A stretch of 64,000 bases of DNA from the NCBI RefSeq assembly GCF_012849375.1, contig NZ_CP051684.1, forward strand, positions 5,518,001 through 5,582,000, written 5' to 3'. Source of the DNA: Duganella dendranthematis. Its GTDB lineage: Bacteria > Pseudomonadota > Gammaproteobacteria > Burkholderiales > Burkholderiaceae_D. Under the pieces are notes generated by a model. That model did not search any database. It saw only the letters and a program-made list of their open reading frames with translations, and was not told the DNA's origin. Made by a program: the position numbers and the translations under genes. Below, piece after piece: positions 22,298 to 33,187 of this stretch; position 1 is the stretch's first letter; each line of letters opens with the position of its first letter.

Positions 22298-23995
22298 TTA
22301 CACCAGGAAGCCGGAAACCGTTTTATTCAGATCGCCTGCGCGCTGGTTCAAGCCTTCCGTCGAGCGGGCGATGCTGTCGCAGGCGGCGGCCGATTTCTCG
22401 GCCTCCTCGGCGATGTACTGCACCGCGGTGCTGACTTCGCGCGCGGTCAGCAGCTGCTCGTTGGTGGCCTTGGAAATGTCGGAAATCGCCTCGGTGGTGC
22501 GGTGCACCCCGCTGAGGATCTTGTCGAAGGCGTCGCTGGCCTGGCGCGAAATCTCGCTGCCGGCCGAGACCCGCTTGACCGACTCGTTAATCAGCTTGGA
22601 AATTTCCTTGGTCGCCTGCGATGAGCGCTCGGCCAGCTTGCGCACCTCGTCGGCCACCACGGAGAAGCCCAGGCCATGTTCGCCCGCGCGCGCCGCCTCG
22701 ATGGCGGCGTTGAAGGCCAGCATATTGGTCTGGTTGGCGATGTCGCTGATGACTTTGACGATTTCGCCGATGTCTTCCGACGAGCGGTTGATCAGGTCCA
22801 TCGCCTCGATCGACTTGGCCACTGCCTTGGCGCCGATTTCCGCCTCGTGCTGCGTCTGCTTGGCCATGGTGTCGGCGTCGGTGGTGTTGCCGGCGATGAT
22901 GTTGATCGAACTGGTCAGACCGTCGATGGAGGCGTTCATTTCCTCCACGGTGGCGCCCAGCGCCTGGGTGCCGACCGCCACGCCATTGCTGCGCTCCGAA
23001 ATGGTGGTGGATGCGTCGGCCAGGCCGCTGGCCGACATCACCACATCACTGATGACTTTACGCAAGTCGGCGATCATCTTGCTGATGCCGCCGGCCAGCA
23101 GGTCCAGCGGTTCGTCGCCTTCCACCAGCACTTTGCTGGTCAGGTCGCCGTTGGCCGCATGCTCGACCGAGTCCAGCAGGCGGGCGATTTTCTCGCCGTC
23201 CGACTTGGCCTTGGCGGCGACAGATTCCTCCAGCGCGACCTGGGTGGTGATATCGCTTGCATATTTAACTATTTTGTATGGCTTGCCATTTAAATCCAGA
23301 ATCGGATTATAGGTGGCCTGAATCCATACCGTTTTCTTATTATTGCCAATTCGTTTATAGCGACCACTGTCAAACTCGCCACGATTCAGTTTTTGCCAGA
23401 AGCGCTTATATTCGGCACTCGCCGCATATTCGGGATCGCAGAACATCCGGTGATGCTCGCCCTTAATATCATCAAGGAAGTAACCCATGACGTCGAGGAA
23501 GTTTTCGTTGGCGGCCAGCACATGGCCGCTCATGTCGAACTCGATTACCGCCTGCGCCTTGCCGATGGCGCTGACCTTGCCTTCGTACTCGGCGTTGCGC
23601 ATGCGGTTGTCGGTGATGTCGGTTGCGAACTTGATCACTTTGTACGGCTTGCCGTCGGCGTCCATGATCGGATTGTACGAGGCGTTGATCCAGATTTCAC
23701 GGCCGCCCTTGGCCAGGCGCTTGTATTCGCCGTGTTCGTATTCGCCGGCGCCGAGCTTGGCCCAGAACTGTTTGTAGACAGGGCTGGCGGCAAAGTCCGG
23801 TTCGCAGAACATCGAGTGATGGCGACCCTGGACCTCGTCCAGCGAGTAGCCGAGCACGCGCAGGAAGTTGTCGTTGGCGTGCAGGATCTTGCCTTCCAGG
23901 TCGAATTCAATCACCGCCTGCACCCGGTTCAGTGCCGCGTGAATAGCTTGCAATTCAATATCCTGGACGTTGATGATCTGGCTCGGTGCGTTCAT
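22298..23995 (-). CDS. Soluble chemoreceptor with two PAS domains (BdlA-like architecture)
   Basis: From the ATG at 23995 ([10 protein letters not shown], behind TAGGGA) the product is 565 residues; a longer start at 24031 has no RBS and is less likely. Two PAS domains (about 20-130 and 142-255), each with the PAC motif [15 protein letters not shown] or [12 protein letters not shown], precede a signalling domain with the tip [20 protein letters not shown]. There are no membrane segments, so it senses an internal signal, perhaps redox or a cofactor. The domain order equals that of BdlA and related energy-taxis receptors. It heads an operon with cheR, cheD and cheW. Confidence 0.93.
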   Translation of the reverse strand: MNAPSQIINVQDIELQAIHAALNRVQAVIEFDLEGKILHANDNFLRVLGYSLDEVQGRHHSMFCEPDFAASPVYKQFWAKLGAGEYEHGEYKRLAKGGREIWINASYNPIMDADGKPYKVIKFATDITDNRMRNAEYEGKVSAIGKAQAVIEFDMSGHVLAANENFLDVMGYFLDDIKGEHHRMFCDPEYAASAEYKRFWQKLNRGEFDSGRYKRIGNNKKTVWIQATYNPILDLNGKPYKIVKYASDITTQVALEESVAAKAKSDGEKIARLLDSVEHAANGDLTSKVLVEGDEPLDLLAGGISKMIADLRKVISDVVMSASGLADASTTISERSNGVAVGTQALGATVEEMNASIDGLTSSINIIAGNTTDADTMAKQTQHEAEIGAKAVAKSIEAMDLINRSSEDIGEIVKVISDIANQTNMLAFNAAIEAARAGEHGLGFSVVADEVRKLAERSSQATKEISKLINESVKRVSAGSEISRQASDAFDKILSGVHRTTEAISDISKATNEQLLTAREVSTAVQYIAEEAEKSAAACDSIARSTEGLNQRAGDLNKTVSGFLV

Positions 23996-24029
23996 GGAAA
24001 TCCCTATCCAATATATAAAATAAATGCCC

Positions 24030-24061
24030 AAATATCATTGGTATTATTAATCGTGATATTT
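24030..24061. promoter_or_regulatory. AT-rich inverted repeat upstream of the chemotaxis operon
   Basis: AAATATCA (24030-24037) and TGATATTT (24054-24061) are perfect inverted copies, 35-66 bases before the PAS receptor start, in a strongly AT-rich stretch. It is a plausible operator or promoter element. The rest of the 24.0-24.3 kb gap holds the fadB control region. Confidence 0.4.
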
Positions 24062-24251
24062 GGTGAGAATTAATATGATATTCGGGGGCGGGGAATATGC
24101 GGCTTTGGTTTATTATTTCGTCTAATTAAAATCGAAGCAAGCTGAGCACTGGATAAGCAGGGTAAATTGTCCCTTTGAAGCAACAAAGACGGGGCCGCTT
24201 CACTGCGTTACAAAGTTTCCTCTACGCATGCAAAACCCCTGAAAATAATAA

Positions 24252-24262
24252 TACGGTCGTTC
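24252..24262 (+). promoter_or_regulatory. Shared operator-like element upstream of the fadB-type gene
   Basis: TACGGTCGTTC lies 57 bases before the ATG and just ahead of a TATAGT -10-like box (24274-24279). The same 11 bases occur in reverse orientation at 33125-33135 before the thiolase. Flanking bases make an imperfect palindrome (ACG-GT-CGT core). Confidence 0.6.
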
Positions 24263-24319
24263 TTTTTATGCGGTATAGTTATCAGGTAGCCCACCCTACT
24301 AAAATCATAAGGAAGAGAC

Positions 24320-26401
<2,082 letters not shown>

Positions 26402-26410
26402 TCGACGCCT

Positions 26411-26455
26411 GCTCACATGCCATAAAGAAATTTTAGTGGCATGTGAGCATTTTCT
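26411..26455 (+). terminator. Terminator after the fadB-type gene
   Basis: GCTCACATGCCA (26411-26422) and its exact inverse TGGCATGTGAGC (26437-26448) form a 12-bp stem with a 14-base loop, followed by ATTTTCT. It starts 10 bases after the stop codon. Confidence 0.8.
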
Positions 26456-26583
26456 AAAAAACTCGGCTATAATTTACACAACAGCAGTTCATTCCTTCGA
26501 CGCCCTAAAAAACGGATCGATGATGAAAAACCGGCCTTCCTATCGACGCCGGCAACTTCACCAATCATTTTTAGAGGCTACCC

Positions 26584-27249
26584 ATGAAACGCATCGTCAT
26601 CACCGCCGCCCTGGCAATCGCAGCATTCGCCGGCTCGGCGCAAGCCGCTACCACCACCATCACCGGCCTGAAAAACACCGGCGTTGGTACCAGCGGCGAC
26701 ACCGACACCAATTACAAGCTGACCTCGGCCAGCAGCGACACCGCGATCGGCAACACTTCGCCATTCATCACCTACGACAATCAGTGGCCGGTAAGCCCAT
26801 GGTTGGCCAACAGCGTCGACTCGAAATGGATCACGCCGACCAGCACCCAAGGCCAGACCTTTGACGCCTGGAGCGCCGGCACTTATACCTACACGCTGTC
26901 GTTCGACCTGACCGGCTACAACGCCACCACCGCCTCGTTCGCCGGCCGTCTGGCGGCCGACAACGCCGTCACCGTCAAGCTGAACAACCAGGTCATCAGC
27001 ACCGCCGCCGGCTTTACCGACTGGACCTCGTTCAATGCCGCCAGCGGCTTTGTCTCCGGCGTCAACAAGCTGGACTTCGTGGTCACCAACTGGCAGCAGA
27101 ACGGCGGCAACCCGACCGGCCTGCGCGTGGAGTTCGGCACGTCGAGCATCGCTGCGCCGGTGCCTGAGCCGGAAACCTACGCCATGATGCTGGGCGGCCT
27201 GGCGTTGATGGGCGTGGTCGCCCGCCGCCGCAAAGGTAAAGCTGTCTGA
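26584..27249 (+). CDS. PEP-CTERM sorted exported protein
   Basis: The 221-residue protein has a signal peptide (RIVITAALAIAAFAGSAQA), a Thr/Ser/Asn-rich beta-type body of about 165 residues, and a C-terminal sorting signal: PVPEPETYAM, a hydrophobic helix (MLGGLALMGVVA) and a basic tail RRRKGKAV. Exosortase cuts such signals and the protein ends at the surface or in exopolysaccharide matrix. No exosortase gene is in the window. TTAGAGG precedes the ATG; a TATAAT at 26468-26473 may be its -10 box. The body resembles no family I know. Confidence 0.88.
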   Translation: MKRIVITAALAIAAFAGSAQAATTTITGLKNTGVGTSGDTDTNYKLTSASSDTAIGNTSPFITYDNQWPVSPWLANSVDSKWITPTSTQGQTFDAWSAGTYTYTLSFDLTGYNATTASFAGRLAADNAVTVKLNNQVISTAAGFTDWTSFNAASGFVSGVNKLDFVVTNWQQNGGNPTGLRVEFGTSSIAAPVPEPETYAMMLGGLALMGVVARRRKGKAV

Positions 27250-27272
27250 ACCGAGTACGTTACCGCAAGTTC

Positions 27273-27300
27273 AACCGCCCTCCGGGGCGGTTTTTTTATT
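27273..27300 (+). terminator. Rho-independent terminator of the PEP-CTERM gene
   Basis: AACCGCCC (27273-27280) pairs with GGGCGGTT (27285-27292) around TCCG and is followed by TTTTTATT. Confidence 0.9.
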
Positions 27301-27416
27301 CGTGACCGGAAAACAGGGGCTGGTGACATCGCCGGGCGGATTGGTCGCATATTGTTGCGCGGAACTTGCCGTTTGGCTAAGGTAGAGCCTCCTTCAATTC
27401 CGGAAAGCGCAACAGC

Positions 27417-28789
27417 ATGAAGACCTTCTTCGGCGGCCTGGCCGTCATCGTGGCCTTGGGCCTTGCCGTACCGGCCAGCGCGGAAGACGCGCAAGGGCAG
27501 TGGAGCGGCGTGATCGCCGGCCAGTTGACCGTGGTGCTGGACGTCAGCAAGAGCGCCGACGGTCAATGGCAAGCCACGATGGCCAGCCCGAGCCAGTCGT
27601 TCTCGGCCAAGGTCGAGCAGTTGACCACCGACGCTACGCATCTCAGCTTTGCGCTGCCAAAGCTGAACGCCAGCTATCAGGCCACGTGGGACGATCAGGC
27701 CAAGGCCTGGACCGGCACCTGGACCCAGGGCCAGCAAGCGCCGCTGACCCTCAAGCGCGTGCCGGCCGGCGCGGCCGCAGTGACGGCGCCGTCACGGCCG
27801 CAGGAAAAAGCCATCGCCGCCGCCGTCGCGACCTACACCAGCGCAGAGGTCAAGTTCGCCAGCTCGGCCGCCGGCGTGCAACTGGCCGGCAGCTTGGCCG
27901 TGCCGAAAGGCGCCGGGCCATGGCCGGCAGTGTTGCTGGTGCATGGCTCCGGACCGAATACGCGTGACGAAGAAGTCTTTGGCCACAAGATTTTCCTGGT
28001 GCTGGCCGACCATCTGGCGCGCCAGGGCATTGCCGTGCTGCGCTACGACAAGCGCGGCATCGGCGCTTCCAGCGGCGACTACAAGACCGCCACCACACAC
28101 GACTTTGCCGACGACGCGCAAGCGGCCGTCAACTTCCTGCGCACCCGGCCGGAAATCAACGCCCGCCACCTCGGCATCATCGGCCACTCCGAAGGCGGCC
28201 TGATCGCACCGATGGTCGCCGCGCGCGACCCGCAACTGGGCTTCGTGGTGCTGATGGCCGGCCCCGGCGTGCGCGGCGAATTGCTGATGGTCGAACAGCT
28301 GGCGTACCACAGCGAGGGCGACAAAGCCGCCAGGCAGCGCGCCATGAATCAGGCTATGCTGGCCGCCATCGTCGCCGAGCGGGACCCGGAACAGGCGCGT
28401 ATCAAAGCCCAGGCCATCCTCGAACAGGGCGAACGTGACGGTCTGGTGGTGCAAGGCGCGGCGGCGCTGGAGGCGAAAACCTTCACTACGCCATGGTTCC
28501 GCACCTTCCTTATTCTGGAGCCGGGACCGGCCCTGCGCGCCATGCGCCAGCCTGTCCTGGCGTTGAATGGCGAACTGGACCGCCAAGTGCCGGCCAAGCT
28601 TGACCTCGACGCGATGCGCATCGCCCTGGCCAACAACCCACGTGCCGTGGTAAAACAGCTGCCCAAACTGAACCACCTGTTCCAAACCGCGACCACCGGT
28701 GCGCCTGCCGAATACGGACAGATCGAGGAACGCTGGCGCCATCGGCGCTGGCCGTGATGTCGGACTGGATTCGCAGCCAGGTCCAGTAA
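27417..28789 (+). CDS. Secreted alpha/beta hydrolase, frame broken near the 3' end
   Basis: A signal peptide (FFGGLAVIVALGLAVPASA) is followed by a beta-rich N-terminal domain (about 24-125) and an alpha/beta hydrolase with the HG oxyanion motif LLVHGSGPNTRDEE, RYDKRGIGASSGDY, the nucleophile GHSEGG, acid LNGELDRQVP and His in LPKLNHLFQ. The frame as written stops at 28757 with an odd Arg-rich end. Adding one A to the A-pair at 28729-28730 restores EETLAPSALAVMSDWIRSQVQ, a normal C-terminus, and moves the stop to 28787-28789. An esterase or peptidase role is likely; the substrate is unknown. The repaired gene ends eight bases before the kinase gene. Confidence 0.88.
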
Positions 28790-28797
28790 TTTTCTGA

Positions 28798-29982
28798 ATG
28801 CAAGTGATGAACAGACCCACCGTAACAGACGCCGCCAACGAACAGCCGATTCCCGCCCGCCTGGCCGGGCAACTGGCGGGCTGGTCTGCCAAAGCGCGCC
28901 AGTATCCAGTGTTCAGCCGCACCTGGTTCGTTTACCGCGCGCGCTCCTTCCTGCTGCCGGTGCTGAGTTTTACGCTGTTCTTGCTGGTGCTCTCCAGTTT
29001 GATTCCGTCGGTTTATTCCAAGCCGGCCGAGTTGCTGGCACTGTTCGCCGTCTGGCCGCTGGTGGTGGTGGCGCTGTTTCTGGGGCGTTGGCTGGCGGTG
29101 CTGGTGTGCCAGCGCGGTTTGCCGCCACGCCGCGAACTGGCCGGCGTGCTGGTGGGGATGCTGGCTGGCGTGCTGGTGGCCGGCTATATCTCACAGTTCA
29201 CCCGTGTGCAGAACTCGCCGTCGGAACGCCTGCTCAACGGCATCGTCTGGGCGTTTGTATTGCTGTGGCTGGGCGGCATGGGCGACCTGATCGCCTACCT
29301 GCGGCAGCGCCGTCGTCTGCAAGATGCCCATCTGTTCGACCAGATGGAGCGCTACAAGGACGAGCGCAATCAGGTGGCGATGCGCTTGTCGCTGCTGGCC
29401 AGCCAGGTTGAGCCGCACTTTTTGTTCAACACCCTTTCGGGCGTGCGCGCGGCGATCATCAGCGACCCGGCACGTGGCGTCGCCATCATCGATCACCTGG
29501 TCGACTACCTGCGCGCGACCATCCCGCAGATTCGCGACGACGGAGCGCAACTGCTGGTGCCGCTGGCGTCGCAGCTGGACGCGGTCAGCGCCTATCTCGG
29601 CGTGATTCATACCCGCTTGCCACGGCTGGCGTTCCGCGTCGATTGTCCGGACGAACTGCGGCACTGCGCCGTGCCGCCGCTGATGCTGATCTCGCTGGTG
29701 GAAAACGCCGTCAAGCACGGCATCGAACCGAAGAAAGGGCCGGTGGAAATCGTCGTCAGCGTCAGCCGGCGCGACGAGCAACTGGTGCTGGCAGTGGCCG
29801 ACGATGGCGTCGGCTTTGGCGGCGGCGTGAGCGGCAGCGGAATTGGCCTCAGCAATATCCGCGAACGGCTACAACATCTGTACCAAGGCCAGGCGGCGCT
29901 GATGCTGACCGCGCGCGAGCAGGGCGGACTGCAAGCCAGCATCAGCCTGCCTGTGCAAGCTTTGCCAACCAAGGAGTATTGA
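28798..29982 (+). CDS. LytS/YehU-type sensor histidine kinase
   Basis: The 394-residue protein has about four to five hydrophobic segments in residues 40-165, a short linker, and then a His_kinase domain with the phosphoacceptor in SQVEPHFLFNTLSGVRAAI and an ATP-binding domain (LVENAVKHGIEP, DDGVGFGGG, GIGLSNIRERL). No periplasmic sensor domain is present, so the membrane part may itself sense. It phosphorylates the LytTR regulator encoded immediately downstream with no gap (28798-29982, then 29983). A second ATG at 28807 is an alternative start. It may share a transcript with the hydrolase. Confidence 0.93.
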   Translation: MQVMNRPTVTDAANEQPIPARLAGQLAGWSAKARQYPVFSRTWFVYRARSFLLPVLSFTLFLLVLSSLIPSVYSKPAELLALFAVWPLVVVALFLGRWLAVLVCQRGLPPRRELAGVLVGMLAGVLVAGYISQFTRVQNSPSERLLNGIVWAFVLLWLGGMGDLIAYLRQRRRLQDAHLFDQMERYKDERNQVAMRLSLLASQVEPHFLFNTLSGVRAAIISDPARGVAIIDHLVDYLRATIPQIRDDGAQLLVPLASQLDAVSAYLGVIHTRLPRLAFRVDCPDELRHCAVPPLMLISLVENAVKHGIEPKKGPVEIVVSVSRRDEQLVLAVADDGVGFGGGVSGSGIGLSNIRERLQHLYQGQAALMLTAREQGGLQASISLPVQALPTKEY

Positions 29983-30753
29983 ATGCCCACCGCAATGATT
30001 GCCGATGATGAAGACCTGCAACGCGGCGACCTGCGCCGGCTGCTGGCGCAGGTCTGGCCGGAACTGGACGTCGTGGCCGAATGCGAAGATGGCGACGAAG
30101 CGCTGGCCGCCATCGCCGCGCACCGGCCCGACATCGCCTTCCTCGACATCCGCATGCCCGAACTGAGCGGGCTGGACGTGGCGCGCGCCAGCGAAGGGCG
30201 CTGCCGCGTGGTATTCACCACCGCCTACGACGCCCACGCCGTCGAAGCGTTTGGCGTCGGCGCGCAGGATTACCTGCTCAAGCCGATCGCGCTGGACCGC
30301 TTGACGCAGACGGTGGAACGGCTGCGCAAGCAACTCGCGGCGGGCGCCGCCATGCCCGACCTGCTGCGCATGATGGGCGAGATGGACCGGCACCTGCGCG
30401 TGAGTGCGCAGGCGGAGCGTATCCGCTGGATCAGTACCAACAGCGGCAACACCATCAAGATATTCCCGATTGAAGAAGTGCTGTTTTTCGAATCGGACAG
30501 CCGCTACACGCGCGTGGTCAGCGCCACCGATGAAGGGCTGGTGCGGACCCCGATCAAGCAACTGCAACAGGGACTCGATCCGGGCCAGTTCTGGCAGATA
30601 CACCGTGGCACGCTGGTGGCGGTCCGCGCCATCGCCCGCGCCCGCCGCGACGAAGCGGGCGCGATTACCGTCGAACTGCGCGACCATTCGGAACAGCTCA
30701 AAGTAAGCCAGACCTACGCCTGGCGCTTTCGCAGCGACATCTATTTGGGCTAA
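29983..30753 (+). CDS. LytTR family response regulator
   Basis: The 256-residue protein has a receiver domain with the acid pair (IADDEDLQRG), the phosphorylated Asp in IAFLDIRMPELSG and Lys in YLLKPIALDR, followed by a LytTR DNA-binding domain (about 150-250: EEVLFFESDSRYTRVVSATDEG, QFWQIHRGTLVAVRAI). These AlgR/LytR regulators bind direct repeats and are usually paired with LytS-type kinases, as here. Start is directly after the kinase stop. Targets are unknown; the adjacent hydrolase is a plausible one. Confidence 0.94.
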   Translation: MPTAMIADDEDLQRGDLRRLLAQVWPELDVVAECEDGDEALAAIAAHRPDIAFLDIRMPELSGLDVARASEGRCRVVFTTAYDAHAVEAFGVGAQDYLLKPIALDRLTQTVERLRKQLAAGAAMPDLLRMMGEMDRHLRVSAQAERIRWISTNSGNTIKIFPIEEVLFFESDSRYTRVVSATDEGLVRTPIKQLQQGLDPGQFWQIHRGTLVAVRAIARARRDEAGAITVELRDHSEQLKVSQTYAWRFRSDIYLG

Positions 30754-30760
30754 GCAATTT

Positions 30761-30774
30761 GGGGTCAGTTCTGC
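30761..30774 (+). repeat. Left inverted repeat of the RAYT remnant
   Basis: GGGGTCAGTTCTGC matches the inverse of 31227-31240 with one mismatch. It begins seven bases after the LytTR stop. Confidence 0.65.
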
Positions 30775-30781
30775 GGCAGTC

Positions 30782-31246
30782 CTGGGTCAGGAGGGAACCT
30801 ATTTGCTTGAGCTGGCACGGTATATTGTGTTGAATCCGTTGCGAGCAGGAATGGTGACGACCTTGGACGAATGGCAGTGGAGCAGTTATGCACTAACGGT
30901 CCAGCATCAACCTGCGCCGCCGCCCTGGTTGCAGGTTGAGTGGTTGCTAAGCCAGTTTGGCGCCACGAGATTTCTGGCTCAGCATTATGCCGAGCCGTCC
31001 AAAGATCGATTAAGCGAGGTCACCCGAGTCCATCGCCGAGCGTTGGCACTGTCGCTCGCCGACTATCAATCTAAATTCCCCGGTCGCGATCAAGCAATAT
31101 TGCAAGCGTATTTGTCTACGGCTTATACGATGAAACAGATTGGCACGTACTTCAACGTATCCCACCGCACCGTTAGCCGGATCGTGGGCAGATTGGAGGG
31201 GTTACCCTCCAGCCCGTGTGCATTTGGCAGAATTGACCCCGAATAA
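30782..31246 (+). pseudogene. REP-associated tyrosine transposase (RAYT), N-terminally truncated
   Basis: The open frame gives YLLELARYIVLNPLRAGMV, a motif from the middle of Y1/HUH REP-associated transposases, then WQWSSYALT and a C-terminal helix-turn-helix-like end (LSTAYTMKQIGTYFNVSHRTVSRI). The N-terminal half, with the HUH metal motif and much of the catalytic core, is missing, and no RBS or ATG precedes. A TTG at 30803 is the first possible start. It sits between 14-base inverted repeats, as such elements do, and appears to be an immobile remnant. Confidence 0.75.
31227..31240 (-). repeat. Right inverted repeat of the RAYT remnant
   Basis: GCAGAATTGACCCC is the inverse of 30761-30774 save for one base; it lies within the last codons of the transposase remnant. 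Confidence 0.65.
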
Positions 31247-31270
31247 AAAACCGCCCGAAGGCGGTTTTTT
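31245..31270. terminator. Bidirectional rho-independent terminator
   Basis: AAAAAACCGCC (31245-31255) and GGCGGTTTTTT (31260-31270) are perfect inverses with loop CGAA, so it works for the RAYT side and the convergent MFS gene. Confidence 0.9.
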
Positions 31271-31287
31271 AACGGAGCGATGCAGAT

Positions 31288-32985
31288 TCAGTCGGCCGCG
31301 TAAATGTTGTTGTCCTTGGTCTCGCCAACAAACACCGCGCCGATGACGACGGTGATCAAGGCGATAATGATCGGATACCACAATCCGTAGTAGATGTCGC
31401 CCTTGAACGCCACCAGCGCGAACGAGATGGTCGGCAGCAGGCCGCCGAACCAGCCGTTACCGATGTGGTAAGGCAGGGACATCGAGGTGTAGCGGATGCG
31501 CGTCGGGAACATCTCCACCAGCATGGCGGCGATCGGGCCGTACACCATGGTCACATACAGCACCAGGATGAACAGGATTAGCACCACCATCGGTTTGTTC
31601 ATTTGCGCGTCATCCGCCTTGGCTGGATAGCCGGCTGCCTTGATGGCGCCGCCGACTTCTTTCTTCAGCGCGGCTTCCGTATCCTTCGATGGCTTGTCGA
31701 AGTTCAGGCCATCCGTCGTCATGACGGCGTTGAACGACGAGATTTCCTTTTCGCCGACCTTGATCTTGGCCACGCTGCCAGCTGGCGCGTCTTGCGTGGT
31801 GTAATTCACCGAGGCGTTGGACAACATGCCGGTGGCGATGTCGCAAGACGATGGGAACTTCTTGGTGTTGGTCGGGTTGAACTGGAAGTGGCACGAAGCC
31901 GGATCCGCAATCACCACCACCGGCGAATTTTTCAGCGCGGTTTCCAGCTGTGGATTGCCGTAGTGGGTCAGGGCGCCGAACAGTGGAAAGTAGGTGGCCG
32001 CCGCCAGGATGCAGCCGCCCAGGATGATCCACTTGCGGCCGATCTTATCCGACAGCATGCCGAAGAAGATGAAGAACGGCGTGGCCAAGGCCAGCGACAG
32101 GGCCGTCATGATGTTGGCGCTGGCGCCGTCGATCTTCAGCACCTGCGTCATGAAGAACAGTGCGTAGAACTGGCCGGTGTACCACACCACCGCCTGGCCC
32201 ATGGTCAGGCCGATCAGCGCCAGGATCACCACTTTCAGGTTTTTCCATTGGCCAAACGCTTCGCTCAGAGGCGCCTTCGAGGTCTTGCCTTCAGATTTCA
32301 TCTTGGCGAAAGCCGGCGATTCATTCATCGACATGCGAATCCACACCGATACGCCCAGCAGCAGCACCGACACCAGGAACGGCACGCGCCAGCCCCAGGC
32401 GTTGAAGGCTTCCTCGCCGATGGCGGTACGCGTGCCCAGGATTACCAGCAGCGACAGGAACAGGCCCAGGGTCGCGGTGGTCTGGATCCATGCGGTGAAC
32501 GAACCGCGCTTGCCTTGCGGCGCATGCTCGGCCACGTAGGTCGCTGCGCCGCCGTATTCGCCGCCCAGCGCCAGCCCTTGCAGAATCCGCAGCCCGACCA
32601 GCACAATCGGCGCCGCGATGCCGATCGCCGCGTAGCCCGGCAACAGCCCGACAATAAATGTGGAGGCGCCCATGATCAGGATGGTGATCAGGAAGGTGTA
32701 TTTACGGCCGACCATATCGCCCAGGCGGCCGAACACCAGCGCGCCGAATGGCCGCACGATGAAGCCGGCGGCGAACGCCAGCAGCGCGAAGATGAACGTA
32801 GTAGTCGGCTCGCCAATAAAGAACTGCTTGGCGATGATCGGCGCCAGCGCGCCGTACAGATAAAAGTCATACCACTCGAATACGGTGCCGAGCGAGGAGG
32901 CGAAAATCACCTTGCGCTCTTCGGCCGTCATCGGCGTGGCCTGCTTGGGTAGGTTGCGGGTATCCGCGGTACCGCTATTTGCCAT
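31288..32985 (-). CDS. MFS transporter, metabolite:H+ symporter (MHS) family with a large extra loop
   Basis: The 565-residue protein has the MHS signature SLGTVFEWYDFYLYGALAP and motif A FGRLGDMVGRKYTF, in about 12 hydrophobic segments. Family members such as ShiA and ProP import organic acids, shikimate or betaines with protons. Between hydrophobic segments at about residues 345 and 465 lies a ~115-residue hydrophilic insert, with two Cys (DPASCHFQF and SSCDIAT) that could form a disulfide if it faces the periplasm. Usual family length is about 430-450 residues. The gene is single and ends at the bidirectional terminator. Confidence 0.9.
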   Translation of the reverse strand: MANSGTADTRNLPKQATPMTAEERKVIFASSLGTVFEWYDFYLYGALAPIIAKQFFIGEPTTTFIFALLAFAAGFIVRPFGALVFGRLGDMVGRKYTFLITILIMGASTFIVGLLPGYAAIGIAAPIVLVGLRILQGLALGGEYGGAATYVAEHAPQGKRGSFTAWIQTTATLGLFLSLLVILGTRTAIGEEAFNAWGWRVPFLVSVLLLGVSVWIRMSMNESPAFAKMKSEGKTSKAPLSEAFGQWKNLKVVILALIGLTMGQAVVWYTGQFYALFFMTQVLKIDGASANIMTALSLALATPFFIFFGMLSDKIGRKWIILGGCILAAATYFPLFGALTHYGNPQLETALKNSPVVVIADPASCHFQFNPTNTKKFPSSCDIATGMLSNASVNYTTQDAPAGSVAKIKVGEKEISSFNAVMTTDGLNFDKPSKDTEAALKKEVGGAIKAAGYPAKADDAQMNKPMVVLILFILVLYVTMVYGPIAAMLVEMFPTRIRYTSMSLPYHIGNGWFGGLLPTISFALVAFKGDIYYGLWYPIIIALITVVIGAVFVGETKDNNIYAAD

Positions 32986-33120
32986 GATGTGTCTCCTTTG
33001 GTTTTGTAGGATGTTTTGTCCCCAGCTGAGATAGTTACTACTTCGTCAGCTTGATCCGAGTTTGGGCGCTGAACCTTACGCGATGCTTTCATGAGGCTTA
33101 CGCGAAACTTACAATAAATT

Positions 33121-33148
33121 TTGCGAACGACCGTACTAAAACTATGCT
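33121..33148 (+). promoter_or_regulatory. Thiolase promoter with overlapping operator-like element
   Basis: TTGCGA (33121-33126) and TATGCT (33143-33148) are spaced by 16 bases. The spacer holds GAACGACCGTA (33125-33135), exactly the inverse of the element before fadB; with its flanks it is an imperfect 22-base palindrome with arms TTTGCGAACG and CGTACTAAAA. Binding there would block RNA polymerase. Confidence 0.55.
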
Positions 33149-33187
33149 ATTCTGGATTGATAACACCTTCACTATAGGAGACTCCTC

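Noticed and set aside
27417..28757. Arg-rich C-terminus of the alpha/beta hydrolase as a real variant
   Set aside because: The neighbouring frame gives a normal helix-forming C-terminus and natural stop after adding one A, which is the simpler reading.
30754..31270. Intact insertion sequence
   Set aside because: Only the C-terminal half of a transposase remains and no target-site duplication was found.
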